A DNA stretch of 64,000 nt from Alkaliphilus oremlandii OhILAs (GTDB lineage: Bacteria; Bacillota; Clostridia; Peptostreptococcales; Natronincolaceae): NCBI RefSeq assembly GCF_000018325.1, contig NC_009922.1:1302001-1366000 (forward strand). Direction: 5' to 3'. The position numbers and the translations under genes are program-made. This document shows positions 52,824-61,163 of this stretch, one piece after another (position 1 is the stretch's first letter; each line of letters starts with the position of its first letter). The notes beneath the pieces are model-generated. The model was not told where the DNA came from, made no database searches, and saw only the letters and a list, made by a program, of their open reading frames with translations.

Positions 52824-54212
52824 ATGGCAACAGAAAAAACAATGGAGAAAATTGTTTCATTAGCCAAGTCTAGAGGATTTATTTTTCCAGGATCAGAAAT
52901 CTATGGAGGACTTGCCAATACATGGGATTATGGTCCATTAGGTGTTGAATTGAAAAATAACGTAAAAAAAGCATGGTGGAAAAAATTTATACAACAGAGT
53001 CCATATAATGTGGGATTAGATGCAGCGATTCTGATGAACCCTAAAACATGGGAAGCGTCCGGTCATATTGGAGGCTTCAGCGATCCATTGATGGACTGCA
53101 AGAAATGTCGCTCCCGTTTTAGAGCGGACAAATTAATCGAAGACTATATGCACAGCCAAAATGAAGAAACCGTTGTAGATGGTTGGAGCAATCAACAAAT
53201 GAAAACCTACATAGAGGAAAAAGAAATTGTATGTCCTGAATGTGGTGCAAAGGATTTTACAGATATCCGCCAATTCAATTTAATGTTTAAAACCTTCCAA
53301 GGGGTAACGGAGGACTCTAGTACAGAAATATTTTTAAGACCTGAAACAGCACAAGGGATTTTTGTAAACTTTAAAAATGTTCTAAGAACCTCAAGAAAAA
53401 AAGTGCCATTTGGAATCGGACAAATTGGGAAATCCTTTAGAAATGAGATTACGCCTGGTAACTTTACATTTAGAACGAGAGAGTTCGAGCAAATGGAGCT
53501 AGAGTTCTTCTGTAAACCTGGTGAAGATTTAGAGTGGTTTAATTACTGGAAAGAGTTCTGTAAAAACTGGCTATTAAATTTAAACCTAACAGAAGAGAAT
53601 CTTCGTATTAGAGATCATGCGGAGGAGGAATTATCCCACTACAGTAAGGCAACAACAGACTTCGAATATAGATTCCCATTTGGATGGGGAGAGCTTTGGG
53701 GTGTTGCAGATAGAACAGATTTTGATTTAAAGCAACACAGTGAACATTCCGGTGAAGACTTTACATATCAAGACCCTATCACCAATGAAAAATATGTACC
53801 GTATTGTATCGAACCATCTGTTGGTGTAGATCGTGTTGCATTAGCTTTCTTAGTAGATGCATACGACGAAGAAGTTATTGATGAAAAAGATACAAGAGTG
53901 GTTTTAAGATTACACCCTGCCTTAGCTCCCTTTAAAGCTGCTGTGCTGCCACTGACTAAAAAGTTAAAGGATCAGGCTTTAGAGCTTTACGAAACACTTT
54001 CAGAGAACTATATGGTAGACTATGATGAAGCAGGAAGTATTGGAAAACGGTACAGAAGACATGATGAGATCGGAACACCATTCTGTATCACATTCGACTA
54101 CGACTCACTAGAGGATCAGTGTGTAACCATCAGACACAGAGACAGTATGGAACAAGAGCGAATTCAAATCTCAGAGCTAACAACTTATTTAAATGAAAAG
54201 CTAAAGTTTTAG
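52824..54212 (+). CDS. glyS: Glycine--tRNA ligase (single-chain alpha2 type)
   Basis: A 462-residue class II synthetase: SRGFIFPGSEIYGGLANTWD, WEASGHIGGFSDP, RPETAQGIF (motif 2 region FRNEITPGNFTFRTREFEQ) and SVGVDRVALAFL (motif 3), then an anticodon domain from about 360. This is the eukaryote-like homodimer and not the bacterial alpha/beta pair (GlyQ, GlyS). AATAGGAGGTATCGTT precedes the ATG. The T-box upstream makes it responsive to tRNA-Gly charging. Confidence 0.97.
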   Translation: MATEKTMEKIVSLAKSRGFIFPGSEIYGGLANTWDYGPLGVELKNNVKKAWWKKFIQQSPYNVGLDAAILMNPKTWEASGHIGGFSDPLMDCKKCRSRFRADKLIEDYMHSQNEETVVDGWSNQQMKTYIEEKEIVCPECGAKDFTDIRQFNLMFKTFQGVTEDSSTEIFLRPETAQGIFVNFKNVLRTSRKKVPFGIGQIGKSFRNEITPGNFTFRTREFEQMELEFFCKPGEDLEWFNYWKEFCKNWLLNLNLTEENLRIRDHAEEELSHYSKATTDFEYRFPFGWGELWGVADRTDFDLKQHSEHSGEDFTYQDPITNEKYVPYCIEPSVGVDRVALAFLVDAYDEEVIDEKDTRVVLRLHPALAPFKAAVLPLTKKLKDQALELYETLSENYMVDYDEAGSIGKRYRRHDEIGTPFCITFDYDSLEDQCVTIRHRDSMEQERIQISELTTYLNEKLKF

Positions 54213-54217
54213 TAGAC

Positions 54218-54254
54218 AAATTGCTTATACTATTCTGGTATAGGCAATTTTTTT
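54218..54254 (+). terminator. Rho-independent terminator of glyS
   Basis: Outer arms AAATTGC/GCAATTT, an imperfect inner stem, and TTTTTTT tail. Confidence 0.85.
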
Positions 54255-54321
54255 AACTGCTTAAAATTGTGGGAAAAGCTTAGAATCTTGCAGATTCTAA
54301 AGTTGATGAATGTAGCTGGAT

Positions 54322-54643
54322 AAAATTTATTTTAAGCACTTGAATTCTAAGCTTTATTTAGAATTAAGTGCGCCATAAAGTTTGTGAGCCAGAGCGACAA
54401 ATTTTATTTTAAGCACTTGAATTCTAAGCTTTATTTAGAATTAAGTGCGCCATAAAGTTTGTGAGCCAGAGCGACAAATTTTATTTTAAGCACTTGAATT
54501 CTAAGGTTTATTTAGAATTAAGTGCGCCATAAAGTTTGTGAGCCAGAGCGACAAATTTTATTTTAAGCACTTGAATTCTAAGGTTTATTTAGAATTAAGT
54601 GCGCCATAAAGTTTGTGAGCCAGAGCGAACAAATTTTATTTTA
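54322..54643 (+). repeat. Tandem repeat, four copies of a 77-bp unit
   Basis: Units begin at 54322, 54399, 54476 and 54553; the last is 78 bp and is followed by 13 bases of a fifth. They are almost identical: the visible changes are GCTTTAT to GGTTTAT in units 3 and 4, and small end differences. Each unit can form a 14-bp hairpin (GCACTT, a bulged G, AATTCTAA, 7-nt loop, TTAGAATTAAGTGC). A second hairpin bridges units (AAGTTTGT/ACAAATTTT around GAGCCAGAGCG). It is not a CRISPR, since there are no variable spacers. Confidence 0.95.
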
Positions 54644-54702
54644 TGGATATATTATAATATTTTTAAGAAATGTAAGGAAAACTATAGCAAAGTAATATTA
54701 AA

Positions 54703-54734
54703 TGTGTTATATTATAACCATATAATATAACACA
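54703..54734. promoter_or_regulatory. Perfect palindrome, probable CcpN operator
   Basis: The 14-bp arms TGTGTTATATTATA and TATAATATAACACA surround ACCA. Each arm end fits TRTGHYATAYW, the consensus I recall for Bacillus CcpN. It lies about 28-58 bp upstream of ccpN, overlaps a TATAAT, and would let CcpN control its own operon with yqfL. Confidence 0.75.
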
Positions 54735-54761
54735 TTGGGTATTAGCATAACATATAAAGGG

Positions 54762-55400
54762 GTGATTTACATAGAACTTTCAAATAGGCAAAAAAAAATC
54801 ATCAAAATTGTTCAAGAAAATGAGCCAATTACAAGTGAACAAATCGCTAAAAATCTTAATGTAACTAGAGCTACGCTTAGACCTGACTTAGCAATTCTAA
54901 CGATGATGGGTGTTTTAGACGCAAGACCTAAAGTCGGATACTTCTATTCTGGTAAATCTGCTGTTAATATCATCGCTCAAGAGGTAAAAAATATTAAAGT
55001 AAAGGATATGATGTCCATACCGATTATCGTAACAGAGGAGAGTTCTGTATATGATGGCATCGTAACCTTATTTTTAGAGGATGTTGGGACCATCTTCGTT
55101 GTTTCAAATGGGTCCTTTACAGGGATTGTATCTAGAAAGGATTTCTTAAAAAGTGTTATGGGTGGTGCGGACATGAATAAGGTTCCGATCGGAATGATCA
55201 TGACCAGAACACCAAATGTAGTGACCATATCCCCCGAAGAGAACGCACTCGTTGCTGCAATTAAAATAATTGAGCATGAAGTGGATAGCTTACCAGTGGT
55301 GGAGAAGGTCGAGGAAGCTGGCAAAGAAATTGTGAAAGTGATAGGAAGAATATCAAAAAGTAATATTACAAAATTGTTTGTAGAATTGTGCAAAGAGTAG
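54762..55400 (+). CDS. ccpN: CcpN-type transcriptional repressor (HTH plus two CBS domains)
   Basis: About 212 residues. The N-terminal winged helix reads ELSNRQKKIIKIVQENEPIT, then RATLRPDLAILTMMGVLDARPKVGYFY, very close to Bacillus CcpN (YqzB). Two CBS domains follow (about 80-205; VKDMMSIPIIV and IGMIMTRTPNVVTISPEENA). In Bacillus it represses gluconeogenic genes. The start is uncertain: GTG at 54762 overlaps AAAGGGG, while the homologous N terminus (M-x-IEL) points to an ATA at 54771, well spaced behind AAAGGGGTG. yqfL follows after 10 bases, the Bacillus order. Confidence 0.9.
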   Translation: MIYIELSNRQKKIIKIVQENEPITSEQIAKNLNVTRATLRPDLAILTMMGVLDARPKVGYFYSGKSAVNIIAQEVKNIKVKDMMSIPIIVTEESSVYDGIVTLFLEDVGTIFVVSNGSFTGIVSRKDFLKSVMGGADMNKVPIGMIMTRTPNVVTISPEENALVAAIKIIEHEVDSLPVVEKVEEAGKEIVKVIGRISKSNITKLFVELCKE

Positions 55401-55410
55401 GGGGGAAAAT

Positions 55411-56244
55411 ATGAGTAAAGCAAATCTTGTAATATACGTTATATCGGATTCTATCGGTGAGACAGCGGAGCAAGTGGCTAAAGCAGCCGTAAGTCAGTTT
55501 AAAACAGAGGATTATGAGATCAGAAGATTCCCATATATCAATGAAAAACGACAGATTTTAGAAATTTTAGAAGAAGCAAAAAATGAAAATGCTGTCATTG
55601 CCTTCACTATCGTCATATCTGAACTTCGAGAATTTTTAATAGAGGAAGCAGTGCATCTAAATATTCCATATGCCGATGTAATAACACCTATTCTAAGTGC
55701 CATGGAAAGTGTTTTAGAAATTCCAGCAAAGAAGGAACCTGGACTCATACGTAAATTAGATGAGAGATACTTTAGAAAAGTAGAGGCTATTGAATTTGCT
55801 GTTAAATATGATGATGGTAAAGATACGAGAGGATTAAAGCAGGCAGATATCGTTTTAACTGGAATTTCCAGAACTTCTAAAACGCCACTCAGTATGTACC
55901 TAGCACATAAAAATTTAAAGGTTGCAAATGTTCCACTTGTGCCAGAAGTAGCACCGCCAAGGGAATTATTTGAAATTAATCCTAAAAAAATTATTGGACT
56001 CACTACAAATCCCGTAAAGCTCATTGAAATTCGTCAAGAAAGATTGAAGGCCTTAGGATTAAAAAATGAAGCCAACTATGCTAGCATGGAAAGAATTTTT
56101 GAAGAGTTAGAATATGCAGATGGCATCATGAAAAGATTGGGCTGCCCTGTAATCGATGTTTCTACAAAAGCCATAGAGGAAAGTGCAGGTATCATATTAG
56201 AGATATTCAAAGAGATGGGTCACAAGTTTTCAAACGGTAAATAG
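55411..56244 (+). CDS. yqfL: PPDK regulatory protein (kinase/pyrophosphorylase, DUF299)
   Basis: A 277-residue bifunctional enzyme of the PSRP family. It starts NLVIYVISDSIGETAEQVAKA and has the P-loop-like GISRTSKTPLS at about 149. In the known family it phosphorylates (ADP-dependent) and dephosphorylates a Thr next to the catalytic His of pyruvate phosphate dikinase or PEP synthase. Here ppdK is the next gene, which supports that target. It follows ccpN by 10 bases behind GGGGGGAAAAT. Confidence 0.94.
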   Translation: MSKANLVIYVISDSIGETAEQVAKAAVSQFKTEDYEIRRFPYINEKRQILEILEEAKNENAVIAFTIVISELREFLIEEAVHLNIPYADVITPILSAMESVLEIPAKKEPGLIRKLDERYFRKVEAIEFAVKYDDGKDTRGLKQADIVLTGISRTSKTPLSMYLAHKNLKVANVPLVPEVAPPRELFEINPKKIIGLTTNPVKLIEIRQERLKALGLKNEANYASMERIFEELEYADGIMKRLGCPVIDVSTKAIEESAGIILEIFKEMGHKFSNGK

Positions 56245-56309
56245 CAATGGATATAATTTATCAATTTATAAGAAGATAGAATTCTATATAAAATTCGGAG
56301 GTGTCTTTA

Positions 56310-58934
56310 GTGAAAAAATTTGTTTATAAATTTCAAGAGGGAACTTTAGAAATGAAATCACTATTAGGGGGTAAGGGAGCAAATCTAGCAGAGATGACTA
56401 GAATTGGGCTGCCAGTACCTGCAGGATTTACTGTAACAACGGAAGCCTGTAATCAATACTATGAGCACAATAGCCAGATTTGGAGTGAATTAAAAGAAGA
56501 AATATTATCTCAATTGAGAGACTTAGAGCAAACTACAAATAAAGAATTTGGCAGTGTTTCAAATCCGCTATTAGTTTCAGTTCGATCTGGAGCAGTTTTC
56601 TCTATGCCAGGTATGATGGACACCATTCTAAATCTTGGATTAAATGATGAATCCGTTGTGGGGATTGCTAAAGCTACAAATAATGAAAGATTTGCATACG
56701 ATAGTTATAGAAGATTTATCCAAATGTTCGGTGATGTTGTTCTGAACATAGAAAAATATAAATTTGATTCAATTTTAGAGAAAAAGAAGCATGATAGAGG
56801 CATTGAAGAAGATACACAGCTAACGGCAGAAGACTTAAAAGAAATTGTAGAAAGCTTTAAGAAGGTAGTAAAAAAAGAATGGGGTCAAGATTTTCCACAA
56901 GATACAGAGTTACAATTGCTAATGGCAGTAGAAGCTGTATTTAAGTCTTGGAACAATCAAAGAGCAAAAATCTATAGAAAAATGCATGAAATTCCAGACG
57001 ATCTAGGAACAGCAGTAAATATTCAATCTATGGTATTTGGTAACATGGGCGATACTTGTGGAACTGGTGTAGCATTTACAAGAAACCCATCTACAGGAGA
57101 GAAAAAATTATTCGGTGAGTTCTTACTAAATGCACAGGGAGAGGACGTAGTAGCTGGAATCCGTACACCTGAGGAAATTGGAAGCTTAAAGGATAAAATG
57201 CCAAAAGTATATGATCAGTTTGTAAATGTTACGCTTCTACTAGAGAAACACTATAGAGATATGCAAGATATTGAATTCACCATTGAAAATGAAAAGCTTT
57301 ATATGCTTCAAACAAGAAACGGTAAGAGAACGGCAATGGCTGCAATTAATATTGCCGTAGAAATGGTTGAAGAAGGGCTAATCACGAAGGAAGAAGCAGT
57401 TCTTAGGGTAGAACCACAGCAATTAGATCAATTATTGCACCCTACCTTTGATGAAGCGGCAATGAAGGAAGCTGTTATTATAACAAAAGGACTTCCTGCA
57501 TCTGCTGGAGCATCTTCAGGGAAAATTTACTTTACACCGGAAGATGTAGTGGCAGCTAAGGAAAATGGCGAGAAAGCGATTCTAGTTCGTGTCGAAACAT
57601 CACCAGAAGATATTGAAGGAATGATCTCATCCGTAGGTATTTTAACTGGAAGAGGTGGCATGACATCTCATGCTGCTGTAGTAGCAAGAGGTATGGGTAA
57701 ATGCTGTGTTGCAGGAGCCGGCGAGATTCGTATCGATGAAGTAAACAAAGTAATGAAGGTTGGTAGTAAGGTATTTGCTGAAGGCGAATATATTTCATTA
57801 GATGGAAGTGAAGGAATTGTATATGAAGGTGAAATTAAAACGCAAACACCGGAGCTTTTAGGAAACTTTGCAGTTTTAATGGCATGGGCAGATGAATTTA
57901 GAAAGCTAAAAATCAGAACCAATGCAGATACTGCAAAGGATGCAAAACAAGCATTAGAGTTTGGAGCAGAAGGAATCGGCCTTTGTAGAACAGAGCATAT
58001 GTTCTTCGAAGAAAGCAGAATTTTTGCAGTGAGACAAATGATCCTATCCACAACTTTAGAAGGTAGAGAAAAGGCTTTAGAAAAACTATTGCCGATGCAA
58101 AGAGAAGACTTTGTTGCGTTGTTCGAAGCCCTTGAAGGATTGCCAGTTACGGTTCGATTACTAGATCCACCACTACATGAATTCTTACCTCATGAAGAAG
58201 AAGATATCATAAAACTAGCCAATGAAATGGGCGTATCAAAGGAAGAATTATTAGATGTAGTGAATGACTTAAAAGAGTTTAACCCAATGCTAGGACATAG
58301 GGGATGCCGCTTAGCGATCACATATCCAGAAATATATGCAATGCAAACAAGAGCAATTATGGAAGCGGCGATTCAGGTTCATAAAGAGAAGGGCTACAAT
58401 GTTATTCCAGAGATTATGGTACCTCTCGTTGGGGAAACTAAAGAGTTTGTTCAGGTTAAGAAGGTAATTTTAGAGGTTATTGAAAGTGTGTTTAAAGAAA
58501 ATAATATCCAAATCCCATATTTAATTGGAACAATGATTGAAATTCCAAGAGCTTGTATTACAGCCGATGAAATTGCAGCGGAAGCAGAATTCTTCTCCTT
58601 TGGAACAAATGATTTAAGCCAAATGACATTTGGATTCTCAAGAGATGACGCAGGTAAGTTCATCAACGAATACCTTCAAAAGAATATCTTTGAAAAGGAC
58701 CCTTTCCAAAGAATCGATAGAAAAGGTGTTGGAAGACTGATGCAAATGGCAGTGGACTTAGGAAAGCAAGCAAGACCAGATATTAAGCTTGGAATATGTG
58801 GAGAGCACGGTGGCGAGCCAAATTCAATTGAATTCTGCCATATGCTAGGGTTAGCATACGTTTCATGCTCACCATTCCGTGTGCCAATTGCAAGACTTGC
58901 AGCGGCTCATGCATCACTACGTCATCCTCAGTAA
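56310..58934 (+). CDS. ppdK: Pyruvate, phosphate dikinase
   Basis: An 874-residue enzyme that converts pyruvate, ATP and phosphate to PEP, AMP and PPi, reversibly. The ATP-grasp domain shows LLGGKGANLAEMTRIGLPVPAG and SVRSGAVFSMPGMMDT. The phospho-His domain has GGMTSHAAVVARGMGK (His at about 453), with a Thr two residues before His, the regulatory site. The PEP domain ends with GICGEHGGEP. I use GTG at 56310, seven bases after GGAGGT. A bidirectional-looking terminator follows about 95 bases after the stop. Confidence 0.96.
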   Translation: MKKFVYKFQEGTLEMKSLLGGKGANLAEMTRIGLPVPAGFTVTTEACNQYYEHNSQIWSELKEEILSQLRDLEQTTNKEFGSVSNPLLVSVRSGAVFSMPGMMDTILNLGLNDESVVGIAKATNNERFAYDSYRRFIQMFGDVVLNIEKYKFDSILEKKKHDRGIEEDTQLTAEDLKEIVESFKKVVKKEWGQDFPQDTELQLLMAVEAVFKSWNNQRAKIYRKMHEIPDDLGTAVNIQSMVFGNMGDTCGTGVAFTRNPSTGEKKLFGEFLLNAQGEDVVAGIRTPEEIGSLKDKMPKVYDQFVNVTLLLEKHYRDMQDIEFTIENEKLYMLQTRNGKRTAMAAINIAVEMVEEGLITKEEAVLRVEPQQLDQLLHPTFDEAAMKEAVIITKGLPASAGASSGKIYFTPEDVVAAKENGEKAILVRVETSPEDIEGMISSVGILTGRGGMTSHAAVVARGMGKCCVAGAGEIRIDEVNKVMKVGSKVFAEGEYISLDGSEGIVYEGEIKTQTPELLGNFAVLMAWADEFRKLKIRTNADTAKDAKQALEFGAEGIGLCRTEHMFFEESRIFAVRQMILSTTLEGREKALEKLLPMQREDFVALFEALEGLPVTVRLLDPPLHEFLPHEEEDIIKLANEMGVSKEELLDVVNDLKEFNPMLGHRGCRLAITYPEIYAMQTRAIMEAAIQVHKEKGYNVIPEIMVPLVGETKEFVQVKKVILEVIESVFKENNIQIPYLIGTMIEIPRACITADEIAAEAEFFSFGTNDLSQMTFGFSRDDAGKFINEYLQKNIFEKDPFQRIDRKGVGRLMQMAVDLGKQARPDIKLGICGEHGGEPNSIEFCHMLGLAYVSCSPFRVPIARLAAAHASLRHPQ

Positions 58935-59027
58935 TTGATAACGTCCTCCGATTTAATTGGAGACGTATACACATGAATTTAGACGTATAACCAAAACGAT
59001 TAACTCTATCTAACGGCGGTATAAAAT

Positions 59028-59076
59028 AAAACAAGGGTACTATCTCCTAGTTTAAGAGGTAGTACCCTTGTTTTAT
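59028..59076 (+). terminator. Terminator of the ccpN-yqfL-ppdK region
   Basis: A long stem of about 18 bp (AAAACAAGGGTACTATCTC and near-complement) with TTTTATTAG tail. Confidence 0.88.
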
Positions 59077-59207
59077 TAGTTAATCAAGTAAAAGTTGGTA
59101 GTGATTTGGGCAATATACTAAAAAAACAAAAGTATATAAAGATATGTTATAATGAACATTAGTAGTTGGATGCTACAGATGGATAGTTTTAGGAAGGATA
59201 TGATAAT

Positions 59208-59565
59208 ATGATTAATATAGAGGTTTTAAATAATATCAATAAAACCACAAGTAAGAGAAGGTGTTAACTATGTTAGCACACTTGTATGTGTAAGGGATGA
59301 AGAAGATATCATACAGGCCTTTATGGGTGTACATGAAAATAAAATTGAAATGCTATTTGTGAGAAACAAACATAGGGGTAAAGGGATTAGTAAAATACTT
59401 ATAGAATATGCAATTAGTAAGCTAAATGTAAAATATGTGGATGTAAATGAAGACAATATACAGGGTGTAGGGTTCTACAAGCATATAGGTTTTGAGGTGT
59501 TTAAAAGATCGGATTTAGATGATCAGGGGGATCCATTTCCTATACTTCATATGATGCTAAAGTAA
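59208..59565 (+). pseudogene. Broken GNAT acetyltransferase gene (YjaB-like)
   Basis: The open frame 59323-59565 encodes only the C-terminal acetyl-CoA part (RNKHRGKGISKILIEYAI, VNEDNIQGVGFYKHIGFEVF, LDDQGDPFPILH). In the same frame upstream, KPQVREGVNYVSTLVCVRDE continues it without a stop. The only start with a plausible N terminus (ATG at 59208, MINIEVLNNIN) is in another frame, shifted by one base at an AAAA run near 59240. About 40 N-terminal residues of the family also appear to be missing. It is probably inactive. Confidence 0.7.
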
Positions 59566-59715
59566 TTAAATACAAGATGTAAATTTTAAGGAATAAAAAA
59601 GAATTAATATTTGATAATTTTAATAAAGATATAAGTTATGACACAGTTTTTATATTTAGTGTCGTAGCAGTAAATTATTGCGTTATAACAAATATACAAG
59701 AAGTGAGGATAAAAT

Positions 59716-59982
59716 ATGAAAATATATACTTGTCCATGCTGTGGATATAAAACTTTAGATGAAGAACCACCAGGGACTGATAATATTTGTCCTATATGTT
59801 TTTGGCAAGACGATGGATTACAGTTTAATAACCCTGATTACGAAGGAGGAGCAAACCGAGTTTCATTAAAACAAGGTCAGAAAAACTTTTTAAAATTTGG
59901 CGCGTGTGAAAAAGAAATGATTAAGTATGTAAGGAAACCTGATAAGAACGATATAAAAAGTAATGAGTGGAAGCCATTATAA
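59716..59982 (+). CDS. Cysteine-rich CPCC-family protein
   Basis: An 88-residue protein that starts MKIYTCPCCGYKTLDEEPPG and continues NICPICFWQDDG; the CPCC and CPIC clusters suggest one zinc or iron site. This fits the CPCC (cysteine-rich) domain family known from Gram-positive accessory regions; its function is unknown. The C-terminal part is polar. The RBS is AAGAAGTGAGG. It lies in the block between the two ppdK-end repeats. Confidence 0.8.
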   Translation: MKIYTCPCCGYKTLDEEPPGTDNICPICFWQDDGLQFNNPDYEGGANRVSLKQGQKNFLKFGACEKEMIKYVRKPDKNDIKSNEWKPL

Positions 59983-60063
59983 AATACACATTTTTTATCT
60001 ATTTCACATATGTAGATAAATGCGAAGTAAAGATTGCTTATATTTGGCGGAGGTGTAGTGATT

Positions 60064-60294
60064 ATGAATATATTAAAATCAACCAGTTGGCTATTGATAA
60101 TATTTTTTGCAGCAGCGAGTATATTTGGGCTAACAAGCGGTTTGCAGCTTTTGCTGTTTTGCTTTGGACTAAAAGAGTTCTTAAGTGCAAAAGAATACTA
60201 TGATAATCAGCAAAAGAAGCTGGCGACTGCGTCTGTAATCGTTGGCATTTTTGTGTGTGTTTGTGCATTTCTTTCTATAACCAATATAATTTAA
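60064..60294 (+). CDS. Small membrane protein, possibly DUF3953-like
   Basis: 76 residues with two to three TM helices (about 7-22, 22-35, 55-75) and a charged loop KEFLSAKEYYDNQQKK. ATG at 60064 follows GGCGGAGGTGTAGTGATT; the longer frame from 60034 has no site. The layout recalls DUF3953 membrane proteins of Bacillus, but this is from memory only. Confidence 0.6.
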   Translation: MNILKSTSWLLIIFFAAASIFGLTSGLQLLLFCFGLKEFLSAKEYYDNQQKKLATASVIVGIFVCVCAFLSITNII

Positions 60295-60407
60295 CACCAA
60301 ATATTATGAGCATAATCTTTATCTATGACTAATTCGTATAATTTATATTTTGTGTAACAGTAGAATTATGTGCAGTAGCAAATAAGGTCTGAAGGAGTTG
60401 ATTAAAT

Positions 60408-60632
60408 ATGTTTGGAAAAAATAATATTAATAAAGATGAGAATTCCTATGTAGGTTTTGGAGTTGGATTTGGATTATTAGGAGGTAGTTTATTGGCCATA
60501 ATTATTGGGCTTGTATTTGGATTAATAGGAGATAGTATATTTCCCATAGTTATGGCTCTTGGACCTGCATTTGGAATGCTTTTTGGAATAGTCATATGTG
60601 CAGTGATGGATCACAATAAAAACAAAGAATAA
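60408..60632 (+). CDS. Small glycine-rich membrane protein, function unknown
   Basis: 74 residues with two TM helices in a Gly-rich context (VGFGVGFGLLGGSLLAIIIG and LGPAFGMLFGIVICAV) and a short basic tail. GAAGGAGTTGATTAAAT precedes the ATG. The glycine zipper pattern suggests helix packing or oligomers. No homologue recognised. Confidence 0.6.
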   Translation: MFGKNNINKDENSYVGFGVGFGLLGGSLLAIIIGLVFGLIGDSIFPIVMALGPAFGMLFGIVICAVMDHNKNKE

Positions 60633-60764
60633 ATCAATGTGATAACTTATAAACTTAAGCCCTTTCTTTTATATTTTGCGCAGTTGGCCAGAGCAGCCAT
60701 ACAATTTATGAATTACACAAAGTGCTTCACAATGTGAAAAGATAGTCATGGGTCTATTTTAAGA
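60633..60764. other. Non-coding segment with a GCCAGAG remnant
   Basis: It contains GCGCAGTTGGCCAGAGCAGCC near 60678-60698, a faint relative of the GAGCCAGAG motif of the 77-bp unit, and no gene that I can support. Confidence 0.4.
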
Positions 60765-60900
60765 GCTGTCGCCCATGCATCCTTACGTCATTCTCATTAA
60801 TTGACAATATCCTCCGATTTAATTGGAGACAGATGCACATAAACCTAGATGTATAACCTAAAATGATTGCTCTATAGGGCGGTGGTATAAGATAACAGGA
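60765..60900 (+). pseudogene. Degenerate copy of the ppdK 3' end and downstream sequence
   Basis: Codons 60765-60800 read AVAHASLRHSH and a stop, against AAAHASLRHPQ and a stop at the end of ppdK. Similarity continues past the stop (TCCTCCGATTTAATTGGAGA is identical in both, then a GATGTATAACC/GACGTATAACC segment and GGCGGTGGTATAA/GGCGGTATAA). It spans about 135 bp at roughly three-quarters identity by eye. It is a remnant of a second ppdK end or of a duplication. Confidence 0.8.
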
Positions 60901-61012
60901 TGTGCTGTAATTCATGAGGCTTTGAACCATAAAGAGAAGTTAAAATAGAATTTAAAAAAGATTGTATGAGTTTCAATGGATATGTTGCGGTTTAATAGAT
61001 ATACCATAGCGT

Positions 61013-61064
61013 AAAATAGGATGTTATTTCTTAAAAGATTTAAGAAATAGCATCCTATTTTGCA
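61013..61064. terminator. Long hairpin, probable bidirectional terminator
   Basis: 21-bp arms (AAAATAGGATG.. on the left, ..CATCCTATTTT on the right; one G-T pair) with a 7-nt loop. A/T-rich stem ends can give a U tail on either strand. It lies just before the TetR gene promoter. Confidence 0.75.
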
Positions 61065-61082
61065 TTATAGAATAAAAATCAT

Positions 61083-61111
61083 TTGACAACGACATTGGTG
61101 TCGTTTATACT
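61083..61111 (+). promoter_or_regulatory. Sigma-A promoter of the TetR gene
   Basis: TTGACA (61083-61088), 17-bp spacer, TATACT (61106-61111). The spacer is filled by an operator palindrome. Confidence 0.85.
61088..61105. promoter_or_regulatory. TetR-type operator O1
   Basis: AACGACA-TTGG-TGTCGTT is a perfect palindrome with 7-bp arms, lying exactly between the -35 and -10 boxes, where bound repressor would block RNA polymerase. Confidence 0.8.
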
Positions 61112-61125
61112 GATACTATCAAAAG

Positions 61126-61139
61126 TGACACGAATGTCG
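61126..61139. promoter_or_regulatory. TetR-type operator O2
   Basis: GACA-CGAA-TGTC shares the half-sites and 4-bp spacing of O1. It lies downstream of the -10, 39 bp centre to centre from O1. Confidence 0.55.
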
Positions 61140-61163
61140 ATTAAAGAAATAAGGAGAATAAGA

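Noticed and set aside
54322..54643. Tandem array as a CRISPR
   Set aside because: The whole 77-bp unit is repeated without variable spacers, and no cas gene is present.
55512..56024. Minus-strand 170-codon open frame
   Set aside because: Antisense to yqfL, whose frame is clearly the coding one; no start signal.
61083..61163. Longer TetR protein starting at TTG 61083
   Set aside because: That TTG is the -35 box of the gene's own promoter, and the good ribosome binding site serves ATG 61164.
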